A DNA stretch of 64,000 bases from Klenkia soli (lineage in GTDB: Bacteria > Actinomycetota > Actinomycetes > Mycobacteriales > Geodermatophilaceae), in contig NZ_FNIR01000011.1 in NCBI RefSeq assembly GCF_900103975.1, positions 124,001 through 188,000 of the forward strand, in the 5' to 3' direction. This document shows, one piece after another, positions 35,297 to 47,056 of the stretch (within the stretch, counting starts at the first letter, position 1; each line of letters starts with the position of its first letter). The notes under the pieces were generated by a model that saw only the letters and a list, made by a program, of their open reading frames with translations, was not told where the DNA came from and did no database searches. A program made the translations under genes and the position numbers.

Positions 35297-35773
35297 ACGT
35301 CCAGCGTCGCGGTTGCCGGCCGGCACCGCAGTCCGAGTGCGACGAACCGGTCCGGTCGGTGTCGAGATGTCGACCACGTCCGCGGTCCCGACGTGTGCAC
35401 AGGCCGACGACCTGATCCACAACGCCGATGACCGACCACCCCCAGGTTTGTCCACCGCGTGTGGAGGGAGCCGAGCCGCGCACCCGCCTCCGACCTGCAC
35501 CGTTGTCCTCCGTGTGACGGATGGGGCAGCAGGTCCACCCGCGTAACTACATCCCTGTTCTTCTGTCCCCACCTGTGCACACAGGTGTGGACGAATCGAC
35601 TCCAGGACCGTGACCACCCCGTCCGGGGGTCGGTCACCGGGCGTGTCCGGAGCGTGATCACGCATGGTGAGGACGACGAACGTCCAGGTCGGACGGCGCG
35701 TCCCGGGGTCGGCACCCCGCCCTGTGGACAACCGGGTGCGCGCTGTGGAGGGACCGCCTGGGAGGCTGGCCCC
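35297..35773. other. non-coding gap with a DnaA-box-like cluster
   Basis: No gene is seen in these 477 bp. They hold a perfect actinobacterial DnaA box on the minus strand (TGTGGACAA, 35723-35731) and near matches TTGTCCACC (35448-35456), TGATCCACA (35413-35421) and TGTGGACGA (35586-35594). They also hold the palindrome CCTGTGCACACAGG (35572-35585). GGACGAATCG-CTCC (35589) is shared with the dnaA-dnaN gap (about 54025). Promoters for both flanking divergent genes must also be here. Confidence 0.5.
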
Positions 35774-36202
35774 GTGCAGTGGTCCACCCGACGCGCCGAG
35801 ACGCTCGCGGCCGGCGCCGTGGCGGTCCTCCTGGGGGCCGGGGCACTCCTGGTCGACCAGCTCGGGCGGGTGCTCGTCGGCGCCGCCGCCCTGCTGCTGC
35901 TCGGGGTCGTCGTCCGGGACCTGGTCCTGCGACCGCGGCTGCGGGCGGACGAGGGGCAGGTCGTCGTCCGATCCCTGACCGGCACCACGGTCATCCCCCG
36001 CGACCGCCTGCTGTCCCGGGTCCGCACCGCGCGGCGGCTCGGGCTGCGCACCACCACCCTCGAGCTCGAGGACACCGCCGACGACACCGTGCTGGTGGTG
36101 CTCGGCCGCCGGGACCTCGGCGCCGACCCGGCGCAGGTGGGCGCCGAGGTCCTGGGCCACCGTCCCGGCCAGCCGGGACCGGGCCGGCGCAGACCGGGCT
36201 AG
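35774..36202 (+). CDS. PH-domain membrane protein (Rv0010c-like)
   Basis: A 142-residue protein with two N-terminal hydrophobic helices (about 10-48) and a small bacterial PH-like domain with QVVVRSLTGTTVIPRDRLLS and TTTLELEDTADDTVLVVLGR. Orthologues of this type (low-molecular-weight antigen CFP-6 family) sit in the same neighbourhood, near ppiA and crgA, in mycobacteria. The function is unknown. GTG at 35774. It shares a CTAG stop (36199-36202) with the convergent rhomboid gene. Confidence 0.82.
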   Translation: MQWSTRRAETLAAGAVAVLLGAGALLVDQLGRVLVGAAALLLLGVVVRDLVLRPRLRADEGQVVVRSLTGTTVIPRDRLLSRVRTARRLGLRTTTLELEDTADDTVLVVLGRRDLGADPAQVGAEVLGHRPGQPGPGRRRPG

Positions 36203-37071
36203 CGCAGACCGCCGAAGGTCAGCACGAGGAGCACGGCGACGACCACGGCGACCCCGGCGACGGCCAGGGCACGGCGGCGGCCGGCCCACAGCAGGACGGC
36301 GGCGGTGACCGCACCGGCCACCAGACCGCCGAGGTGGCCCAGCAGCGAGACACCGGGCAGGAAGCTGATCACCAGGTTGATGGCCAGCAGCGTGAGCAGA
36401 CCTCGGAGGTCCTGCTTCTGCTTGACCAGGACGACGCCGAACGCGCCGAGCAGGCCGTAGATGGCGCCCGAGGCACCGACGACGCCGCCCAGGTAGCTGC
36501 CGAACAGCTGGAGCGAGGCAGCGCCGCCGAGGGCGGCGACCAGGTAGACGGTGAGGTAGCGACCCTTGCCCAGCAGCCGTTCGAGCTCGGAGCCGAACAG
36601 CAGCAGGGCCAGCATGTTCAGCGCGAGGTGCACGATGCTGGCGTGGGTGAAGGCGCTGGTCAGCACCCGCCACCACTCGCCCTGGTCGATCAGCACCGGG
36701 GCGGTGAGCAGCTGGCCGGTCAGCGGGGAGTTGAACGAGCTGATCGGGTTGCCGCCGGAGAGCAGGGCGGCGACCGCCGTGGCGATGCCGACGGCGACGT
36801 TGAGCGCGACCAGCACGAGGGTGACCGGGCCCCACCGCCGGCCGGCGACCCGCACACCGGTGGAGCGCTTGGGCGCCCGGACGGTGCGCCGGGCCTCGGC
36901 GAGCTCCTCGGGGCACTGGAAGCCGACCGAGGCGGGGTTCATGCACTCCGGGCAGATCGGCCGACCGCAGCGGACGCAGGAGATGCGGGTGGGCCGGTCG
37001 GGGTGCCGGTAGCAGGTGGTGGCCGGGGGCGCGGGCTGACCCGCACCCCCGGGTCCGTCGGTGGTGCTCAG
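36199..37071 (-). CDS. rhomboid family intramembrane serine protease with N-terminal zinc-binding motif
   Basis: About 290 residues. Residues ~20-44 form a B-box-like zinc motif (CYRHPDRPTRISCVRCGRPI then CPECM), usual in actinobacterial rhomboids. The membrane domain has the catalytic pair: GASGAIYGLLGAFG (Ser) and a later His in SLLGHLGGLVAG, plus HLALNML. No ATG, GTG or TTG lies in frame between the zinc motif and the end of ppiA. The best start is CTG at 37071, which overlaps the ppiA stop (CTGA) and has GAGGTG eight bases upstream. It is translationally coupled to ppiA. Confidence 0.9.
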   Translation of the reverse strand: MSTTDGPGGAGQPAPPATTCYRHPDRPTRISCVRCGRPICPECMNPASVGFQCPEELAEARRTVRAPKRSTGVRVAGRRWGPVTLVLVALNVAVGIATAVAALLSGGNPISSFNSPLTGQLLTAPVLIDQGEWWRVLTSAFTHASIVHLALNMLALLLFGSELERLLGKGRYLTVYLVAALGGAASLQLFGSYLGGVVGASGAIYGLLGAFGVVLVKQKQDLRGLLTLLAINLVISFLPGVSLLGHLGGLVAGAVTAAVLLWAGRRRALAVAGVAVVVAVLLVLTFGGLR

Positions 37072-37610
37072 CTGCGCTGCACCTCGACCGAGGTGATCAC
37101 GACGTCCTCGAGGGGCTTGTCGCCGCGCGCGGTCGGGACCTTGCCGATGGTGTCGACGACCTTGCGGGACTCGTCGTCGGCGACCTCGCCGAAGATCGTG
37201 TGCTTGTTGTTCAGGTGCGGGGTGTTGGTCGTGGTGATGAAGAACTGCGAGCCGTTGGTGCCCGGGCCGGCGTTGGCCATGGCCAGCAGGTAGGGCTTGG
37301 AGAACTGCAGGTCGGGGTGGAACTCGTCGCCGAACCGGTAGCCGGGGCCGCCGGTGCCCTGACCGAGCGGGTCGCCGCCCTGGATCATGAAGCCGTCGAT
37401 GACCCGGTGGAAGATCGTGCCGTCGTAGAGCTTGTCGGTGGTCTTGGCCCGGGTGCGGGGGTCCACCCACTCGCGGCTGCCCTCGGCGAGCTCGGCGAAG
37501 TTGGCGACGGTCTTGGGGGCGTGGTCCGGGAACAGGTCCACGGTGATGTCGCCGTGGTTGGTGTGCAGGACTGCGCGCCGCGCAGGAGTCGATTCGGTCA
37601 CGCGCTCCAT
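37068..37610 (-). CDS. ppiA: cyclophilin-type peptidyl-prolyl cis-trans isomerase
   Basis: A 180-residue cyclophilin. Signature blocks are IFHRVIDGFMIQGGDPLGQG and NGSQFFITTTNTPHLNNKHT. There is no signal peptide, so it acts in the cytoplasm on proline bonds during folding. The ATG at 37610 is used; a GTG at 37601 would shorten it by three residues. Position next to tRNA-Ala and tRNA-Ile and upstream of rhomboid matches other actinobacterial origin regions. Confidence 0.94.
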   Translation of the reverse strand: MERVTESTPARRAVLHTNHGDITVDLFPDHAPKTVANFAELAEGSREWVDPRTRAKTTDKLYDGTIFHRVIDGFMIQGGDPLGQGTGGPGYRFGDEFHPDLQFSKPYLLAMANAGPGTNGSQFFITTTNTPHLNNKHTIFGEVADDESRKVVDTIGKVPTARGDKPLEDVVITSVEVQRS

Positions 37611-37635
37611 CGTCCCACCTGCGGCGATGCGCTGC

Positions 37636-38181
37636 TCAGACGGCCCCGACGACGGCCTGCGCGATCTCCCGCGCCTGCAGGCTGGACTCCTGGTTCACCG
37701 TGACCACCACGACCAGGGTGCCGTCGGCGACGGCCAGCACCGTCTGGTCGGTGCCGACCGCGATCCCCCCGCCGTCGGCGATGTCGTCGACCGCCGTCCC
37801 CCCGATGCCGGCCACGCGCTCGACGGCGGCGGTGCGGGCGGCGATCGGGTCGGCGGCCTGGGTGATCTCGACGGTGAGCGCCGGTTCGCCGTCCGGCTTG
37901 GCGAACGTGCAGCCCGGCGGTGGCCCCCCGGGCACCCCGGTGGTGGTGACCGTGGGGGTCTTCTGGCCGACGACGTCCTCGACCTGCGCGGTGGCCAGGT
38001 AGGGGCAGTCCTGCTCGGTGGTGACCGGCTCGGCCGTGGTCGGGGCTGCCGTCGTGGTGGGGGCCGGCGCGCTGGTCGTGGTGGCCGCCGTCGTCGAGGC
38101 GGGGGGATCGACGGGCGGGGTGGGCGAGCTGCACGCGGCCAGCAGCACGCCGAGCGCGGGGAGCAGCAACCGTCGGGACAC
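37636..38181 (-). CDS. secreted lipoprotein of unknown function (DUF3558-like)
   Basis: A 181-residue lipoprotein. The N-terminus VSRRLLLPALGVLLAACSS has two Arg, a hydrophobic core and the lipobox LAAC. A ~35-residue Thr/Pro/Ala linker follows, then a globular domain with two Cys (DCPYLATAQVEDVVGQ and GCTFAKPDGEPALTVEI) likely to form a disulfide, resembling DUF3558/DUF2020 lipoproteins. The start GTG at 38181 is only two bases after the 3' end of tRNA-Ala, leaving no room for a ribosome site unless it lies within the tRNA. Confidence 0.78.
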   Translation of the reverse strand: MSRRLLLPALGVLLAACSSPTPPVDPPASTTAATTTSAPAPTTTAAPTTAEPVTTEQDCPYLATAQVEDVVGQKTPTVTTTGVPGGPPPGCTFAKPDGEPALTVEITQAADPIAARTAAVERVAGIGGTAVDDIADGGGIAVGTDQTVLAVADGTLVVVVTVNQESSLQAREIAQAVVGAV

Positions 38182-38183
38182 TG

Positions 38184-38256
38184 TGGAGACGAGGGGAATC
38201 GAACCCCTGACCCCCGCCTTGCAAAGGCGGTGCTCTACCAATTGAGCTACGTCCCC
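38184..38256 (-). tRNA. tRNA-Ala (anticodon TGC)
   Basis: On the minus strand GGGGACG pairs with CGTCTCC, and the anticodon stem CCGCC-TTTGCAA-GGCGG gives anticodon TGC. GTTCGATT is the T loop. Length is 73 nt with discriminator A; CCA is not encoded. The gyrA-tRNA-Ile-tRNA-Ala order is the same as in mycobacteria. Confidence 0.95.
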
Positions 38257-38285
38257 GAGGGGCGGTGCGGGCACCGCCACGGGTT

Positions 38286-38426
38286 CTAGCGCTGGGTGGT
38301 GCGGACGGCGTCGGGGCCGCTGGTGGCCTCGGCCCAGAGGTCCTGGTCGCCCTTGGCCGCCGTCCGCTTGCGGACGGCCAGCACGGCCCCGGCGGCCAGT
38401 GCCACCGCGGCGACCTTCTTCAGCAC
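38286..38426 (-). CDS. DLW-39 family small protein
   Basis: A 46-residue protein: MLKKVAAVALAAGAVLAVRK, then basic residues and the family-naming DQDLW motif (GDQDLWAEAT). One short hydrophobic helix is present. GTG at 38426 follows GAGGAGG at seven bases. The family is small, actinobacterial and of unknown function, usually found between tRNA-Ile and tRNA-Ala near gyrA, exactly as here. Confidence 0.88.
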   Translation of the reverse strand: MLKKVAAVALAAGAVLAVRKRTAAKGDQDLWAEATSGPDAVRTTQR

Positions 38427-38479
38427 GGGGGTGCCTCCTCGCCGGACGACGTGCGTGGGTGGAGCTGGGCAGTGCACGG

Positions 38480-38553
38480 TGGGCCTGGGAGGACTTGAAC
38501 CTCCGGCCTCATCCTTATCAGGGATGCGCTCTAACCGTCTGAGCTACAGGCCC
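38480..38553 (-). tRNA. tRNA-Ile (anticodon GAT)
   Basis: GGGCCTG pairs with CAGGCCC, and the anticodon arm ATCCC-TGATAAG-GGAT gives GAT. GTTCAAGT is the T loop. Length is 74 nt with discriminator A; CCA is not encoded. A possible -10 (TATGGT) lies at 38567-38572 on the minus strand. Confidence 0.95.
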
Positions 38554-38576
38554 GCGAACCTCGGAAACCATACCTG

Positions 38577-38605
38577 GACCCCGCGCGGCTCCGCCGCGCG
38601 GGGTC
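38577..38605. terminator. hairpin terminator after the DUF3566 gene
   Basis: GACCCCGCGCGGC and GCCGCGCGGGGTC form a perfect 13-bp stem with loop TCC, seven bases beyond the DUF3566 stop (minus strand) and before tRNA-Ile. There is no T-run, which is common for high-GC actinobacteria. Confidence 0.85.
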
Positions 38606-38611
38606 CTCGGC

Positions 38612-39535
38612 TCAGTCGCGCTCGGAGAGCGTGACCTCGAGACCGCCGACCAGGTCGGAGCACAGGTTGTAGATGAACGTGCCGACGGTGCACAGCGCCG
38701 TGAACAGCACGATGTTCACCGCACCGATCACCGCCGCGCCGCCGAAGACGATCCCGGGGGTGATCACGTCGGAGGGACCGGAGTCACCCGACGTCGAGCC
38801 CAGCTGGCCGATCAGGTCGTTCAGGGTGGAGAACACGCCCAGGCCGTTCAGCACGCCGTAGAGGACGCCGACGGCGACCATCCAGACGAAGAACAGCGCG
38901 ATGGCCAGCACCAGCGAGATCTTCAGCGCCGACCAGGTGTCGATGTGCCGGAGCTGCAGGCGGGCCCGGCGGGGCCCCCGGCTGCCCGAGCCGCGGACCT
39001 TGCCCCCGGGGCGGTCGCCCTCGGACCCCTCGGAACCCCGCCCCTCGGCCGGCCGGCCGACGACCGACGGGGGCCGGTTGCCCGACTGCCGGGGGGCGCC
39101 TGCGGCGTCGCGGTTGGCCGGGCGGGCACCGGTCTGCGGCGCTCCCTGCCGGGCGGCGCCCACGGTGGCGGCCGGTGCTGCGGGTGCGGCGGGGCGCTGG
39201 CCCGCGGGACGGGCGGCCTGCTGCCCGGCCGGGCGGCCGGCCGACTGCGCGGGCTTCCCCGCCGGCTTGGCGGCGGGCTGGGTCGGCCCGGCCGGGGCCT
39301 GACCGGCGGGCGTGGCGGCCGGCGGCGTGCTGGCCGACGGCTGCTTGGCCGGCGACTGCTTGCCGGGGGTGGCTCCGCCCCAACCCGGTGCCGTGCCGGT
39401 GCCCTTCGCGCCGCCGACGGGCTGCCCACCGGAGGAGGAGCGTGCCGGCTCCTCGGGGGTGATCGCCGCGGTCTCGGGGTCGGCCGCCGCCGAGGAGTCC
39501 TCGGTGCGCACCGAGGACTGGGTCCGGTCGCTCAT
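38612..39535 (-). CDS. DUF3566 transmembrane protein
   Basis: A 307-residue protein. Residues 1-185 are a disordered Ala/Pro/Gly/Gln-rich region. The C-terminal DUF3566 domain has LQLRHIDTWSALKISLVLAI, then ALFFVWMVAVGVLYGVLNGL and a second helix near the end (GAVNIVLFTALCTVGTFIYN). Orthologues follow gyrA in mycobacteria (Rv0007) and in Streptomyces. The function is unproven. ATG at 39535. A 230-bp gap separates it from gyrA. Confidence 0.9.
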   Translation of the reverse strand: MSDRTQSSVRTEDSSAAADPETAAITPEEPARSSSGGQPVGGAKGTGTAPGWGGATPGKQSPAKQPSASTPPAATPAGQAPAGPTQPAAKPAGKPAQSAGRPAGQQAARPAGQRPAAPAAPAATVGAARQGAPQTGARPANRDAAGAPRQSGNRPPSVVGRPAEGRGSEGSEGDRPGGKVRGSGSRGPRRARLQLRHIDTWSALKISLVLAIALFFVWMVAVGVLYGVLNGLGVFSTLNDLIGQLGSTSGDSGPSDVITPGIVFGGAAVIGAVNIVLFTALCTVGTFIYNLCSDLVGGLEVTLSERD

Positions 39536-39765
39536 GCCGCTCTCCGTCCCGGGGTCGGTGTCCCGCCCCCGTCGCGCCCGGCCGCCACCCGGTCGGGCGG
39601 CGACCGCACATCGGTGGTCGCTCAGCCGTGCCCGGGGCGGACCCTGCGGTCCGTCCCGGTCGACGGCATTCGCCCCAGCCTAGGCGTCGGGGTGCGGCGT
39701 GCACCCGATCCACCTGCCCGGCACGCCGCGCACCCCGCCAGGGCAAGGTGCACGGCTTGCCGGAC

Positions 39766-42252
39766 TCAGAGGGTCTGCTGGTCGCCCGTCTCGGGCTCCA
39801 CGTCGTCCGTCGTCCGGGCGATGGCGACGATCGAGACGTCCTCGGGCAGGTTCATGAGCTTGACGCCCATGGTCGCGCGGTCCTTGTTGTGCCGGACGCC
39901 GTTGACCGGGGTGCGGATGACGCCACCGCTCGACGTGATGGCGTACAGCTCGTCGCCCAGCACGACCGACAGCGCACCGACCAGCACGCCCTTGCGGGAC
40001 TTCGGGTCGGCGGTGAGCACGCCCTTGCCGCCGCGGTTCTGCTCCGGGTAGTTCTCGATCCCGGTCCGCTTGGCGTAGCCGCCCTCGGTGGCGACCAGGA
40101 CGTCGACACCCTCGGTCACCACGATCATCGACAGCAGCTGGTCGTCGTCGGCCAGGGAGATGCCGCGCACCCCCTCGGTCGCCCGGCCCATGGGGCGCAG
40201 CTGGGCGTCGTCGGCCTTGAAGCAGATGCTCATGGCCTTGCGGGTGACCAGCAGCAGGTTCTGCTCGGGGTCGATCAGCGCCGCCCCGACCAGCTCGTCG
40301 CCGTCGCGCAGGTTGATCGCGATGACGCCACCGCTGCGCGGGGAGTCGAAGTCGGTCAGCCGGGTCTTCTTGACCTGGCCGTTGGCCGTGGCCAGCACCA
40401 GGTACGGGGCGACCGCGTAGTCCTTGATCTGGATGACCTGGGCGATCTTCTCGTCGGGCTGGAAGGCCAGGATGTTGGCCACGTGGGCGCCGCGCGCGGT
40501 GCGGGCGGCCTCGGGCAGCTCGTAGGCCTTGGCCCGGTAGACCCGGCCCTTGTTGGTGAAGAACAGGATCCAGTCGTGGGTCGACCCCACGAAGAACTGC
40601 TGGATCAGGTCGTCCTGCTTGAGGGTGGCCCCCATGACGCCCTTGCCGCCGCGCCGCTGCGAGCGGTAGAGGTCGGCCTTGGTGCGCTTGGCGTAGCCGG
40701 TGCGGGTGATCGTGACGACCACCTGCTCCTCGGCGATGAGGTCCTCCATCGACACGTCGCCGTCGTGCGCGACGAACTGGGTGCGGCGGTCGTCGCCGTA
40801 CTTGTCGACGATCTCCTTGAGCTCGTCGCGGACGATCTGCCGCTGCCGCTCCGGGGACTCCAGGATGGCCTGCAGGTCGGCGATGATCGCTTCGATCTCG
40901 GCCAGCTCGTCGAGGATGCGCTGGCGCTCCAGCGCCGCCAGGCGACGCAGCTGGAGGTCCAGGATCGACAGCGCCTGGATCTCGTCGACGTCCAGCAGCT
41001 CCATCAGCCCGGTGCGCGCGGTCTCGGCGGACTCGCTGGCGCGGATGAGGGCGATGACGGCGTCGAGCTGGTCCAGGGCCTTGGCCCAGCCGCGCAGGAT
41101 GTGGGCGCGCTCCTCGGCCTTGCGCAGGCGGTAGCGCGTGCGGCGCTGGATGACCTCGATCTGGTGGATCACCCAGTACCGGACCAGCTCGTCCAGCCGC
41201 AGCGTGCGGGGCACCCCGTCGACGATGGAGAGCATGTTGCAGCCGAAGGAGGTCTGCAGCTGGGTGTGCTTGTAGAGGTTGTTCAGCACCACCTTGGCCA
41301 CGGCGTCGCGGCGCAGGGTGATGACCAGTCGCCGGCCGACGCGGTCGGAGGACTCGTCGGCGATCTCGGAGATGCCCTGCAGCCGGCCGTCCTTGACCTG
41401 CTCGGCGATGTTCTCGGCCAGGTTGTCCGGGTTGACCTGGTAGGGCAGCTCGGTGACCACCAGCTGCACCCGGCCCCGGGAGTCCTCCTCGACGGCGACG
41501 ACGGCACGCATGCGCACCGCGCCGCGACCGGTGCGGTAGGCGTCCTCGATGCCGTCGCGGCCGACGATCAGGCCGTGGGTCGGGAAGTCCGGGCCCTTGA
41601 CCCGCTCCATGCACGCGGTGAGGGCCTCCTCGGCGGGGGCCTCGGGGTGGTCGAGCATCCAGAAGACGGCCTCGGCCACCTCGCGCAGGTTGTGCGGGGG
41701 CATGTTGGTCGCCATGCCGACGGCGATGCCGGCCGAGCCGTTGACCAGCAGGTTGGGGAACCGGCCGGGCAGGACCAGCGGCTCGGTCTTGGTGCCGTCG
41801 TAGTTGCCCTGGAAGTCGACGGTCTCCTCGGTGATGTCCCGCAGCATCTCCATGGCCAGCGGGGTCAGCCGGGCCTCGGTGTACCGCATGGCCGCGGCCG
41901 GGTCGTTGCCCGGCGAGCCGAAGTTGCCCTGCCCGTCGATCAGCGGGTAGCGCATCGACCAGGGCTGGGCCAGCCGCACCAGGGCGTCGTAGATCGCGGT
42001 GTCGCCGTGCGGGTGGTAGTTGCCCATCACCTCGCCGACGACGCGGGCGCACTTCACCGTGGCCCGGTCGGGGCGGAAGCCCTGGTCGTACATGGCGTAC
42101 AGCACGCGGCGGTGCACCGGCTTGAGGCCGTCGCGCACCTCGGGGAGCGCGCGGCCCACGATCACGCTCATCGCGTAGTCGATGTAGCTGCGCTGCATCT
42201 CCTGCTGGAGGTCGACCGGTTCGATGCGGTCGGTGGTGGGGCTCTCCGTCAC
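39766..42252 (-). CDS. gyrA: DNA gyrase subunit A
   Basis: An 828-residue type IIA topoisomerase subunit. The catalytic tyrosine is Tyr124 (AMRYTEARL). The quinolone-resistance region reads [19 protein letters not shown], with Thr at the position of E. coli Ser83 and Asp at that of Asp87. The GyrA box QRRGGKG is present in the C-terminal beta-pinwheel, which makes it gyrase and not topoisomerase IV. With GyrB it introduces negative supercoils. GTG at 42252. A 143-bp gap to gyrB contains a DnaA-box-like TTGTCCACC (42283-42291). Confidence 0.98.
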   Translation of the reverse strand: MTESPTTDRIEPVDLQQEMQRSYIDYAMSVIVGRALPEVRDGLKPVHRRVLYAMYDQGFRPDRATVKCARVVGEVMGNYHPHGDTAIYDALVRLAQPWSMRYPLIDGQGNFGSPGNDPAAAMRYTEARLTPLAMEMLRDITEETVDFQGNYDGTKTEPLVLPGRFPNLLVNGSAGIAVGMATNMPPHNLREVAEAVFWMLDHPEAPAEEALTACMERVKGPDFPTHGLIVGRDGIEDAYRTGRGAVRMRAVVAVEEDSRGRVQLVVTELPYQVNPDNLAENIAEQVKDGRLQGISEIADESSDRVGRRLVITLRRDAVAKVVLNNLYKHTQLQTSFGCNMLSIVDGVPRTLRLDELVRYWVIHQIEVIQRRTRYRLRKAEERAHILRGWAKALDQLDAVIALIRASESAETARTGLMELLDVDEIQALSILDLQLRRLAALERQRILDELAEIEAIIADLQAILESPERQRQIVRDELKEIVDKYGDDRRTQFVAHDGDVSMEDLIAEEQVVVTITRTGYAKRTKADLYRSQRRGGKGVMGATLKQDDLIQQFFVGSTHDWILFFTNKGRVYRAKAYELPEAARTARGAHVANILAFQPDEKIAQVIQIKDYAVAPYLVLATANGQVKKTRLTDFDSPRSGGVIAINLRDGDELVGAALIDPEQNLLLVTRKAMSICFKADDAQLRPMGRATEGVRGISLADDDQLLSMIVVTEGVDVLVATEGGYAKRTGIENYPEQNRGGKGVLTADPKSRKGVLVGALSVVLGDELYAITSSGGVIRTPVNGVRHNKDRATMGVKLMNLPEDVSIVAIARTTDDVEPETGDQQTL

Positions 42253-42395
42253 GGTTCAGTTCTCCACAGGTCAGTGCACAGCGGTGGACAAAACCCCAGG
42301 TCGACATGGGGTTGGGACGACGTCCGAGTGGCGGGCAGATGGACGATGGGTTACCGCGTCGTCCACCGGGGCCCGGATCAGCCCGGATCGCCCCG

Positions 42396-46032
<3,637 letters not shown>

Positions 46033-46104
46033 CGGGTGCACCTCTCGCCGGGGTCGGTGCCGGAGAGCGTGGCCCTGCCCCGGTCGGCCCGCCACTCGGG
46101 GCGC

Positions 46105-46118
46105 GTTCCACGTGGAAC
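46105..46118. promoter_or_regulatory. parS site (ParB binding)
   Basis: GTTCCACGTGGAAC, a perfect 14-bp palindrome identical to the sites at 16493 and 60038. It lies in the 104-bp divergent gap between the APC permease and the NmrA-like gene, 14 kb from parAB on the far side of dnaA. Confidence 0.88.
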
Positions 46119-46136
46119 CACCGGAGACTGGCCCGA

Positions 46137-47056
46137 TGCGGGTCCTGGTCACCGGAGCGTCCGGGCACGTCGGCGGGGCCCTGGTGCCGGCCCTCCTCGC
46201 CGCCGGCCACGAGGTCGCCGTCCTCACCCGGGACGCCGGGCGGCTCGCCGACCGCCCCTGGCTGCCCGACGTGCGGGTGGTCGTCGGGGACGCCGGGGAC
46301 GACGACGCCCTCGCCCGCGCCTGCGCCGGGGTCGACCTCGCCTACTGGCTGGTGCACGCCCTCGACGCCGGACCCGGCTTCGCCGCCACCGACCGCGCCC
46401 ACGCCCGCGGCCTCGCGCGGGCCGCCCGCCGGGCCGGGGTCTCCCGCCTGGTCTACCTGGGCGGGCCGCGCCCGGTCGACGAACCGCTGTCGGACCACCT
46501 GCGCTCCCGCGAGGAGGTCGGCGCGCTGCTGCTGGCCTCCGGCGTGCCGACGGCGGTGCTGCGCGCGGCGATCGTGGTCGGCGCCGGGTCGGCGAGCTTC
46601 GAGATGCTGCGGCACGTCACGGAGCGGGTGACCGTGCTGCCCGCCCCGGCCTGGGTGCGCACCCGGGTGCAGCCGGTCGCGCTGCGCGACGTCGTCACCG
46701 CGCTGGTCGGGTGCACCGGCCTGCCGGCCGACGTCAACCGGGCCTTCGCCGTCGCCGGGCCCGACGTCATGACCTACGCCGACCTGGTGCGGCGCTACGC
46801 GGCCGTCGCCGGGCTCGGCCGCCGGTGGTTCCTCCCGGTGCCCGTCGGGAACCCGGCGCTGGCCGCCCTGGGCATCGACCTGCTCACCCCGGTGTCCCGG
46901 CAGCTGGCCCGCTCGCTGGTGGAGTCGCTGGCCAACACGGTGGTCGCCGGCGAGGACGACCTGGCGCAGCTGATCGGGTCACCCCCGCGGCTGGGGTTCG
47001 AGGCCGCCGTCCGGGAGGCCCTGCACCCGAGCGGCGGGGGTCAAACCAGCAGCTGA
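46137..47056 (+). CDS. NAD(P)-binding NmrA/atypical SDR protein (paralogue)
   Basis: A 306-residue protein starting MRVLVTGASGHVGGALVPAL. It is a clear paralogue of the protein at 34349-35296: both have AYYLVH or AYWLVH, YLGG, LSDHLRSR-EV and VTVLRAGIVVG-type blocks in the same order. The nucleotide-binding TGxxGxxG is intact. The substrate is unknown; no catalytic YxxxK is evident. ATG at 46137, 18 bp after a parS. Its 3' end overlaps the convergent ABC exporter by 16 bp. Confidence 0.82.

Noticed and set aside
42371-42395. GCCCGGATC direct repeat before gyrA's upstream neighbour gyrB stop
   Set aside because: Two short copies only; could be part of a weak hairpin but not enough to call a terminator.
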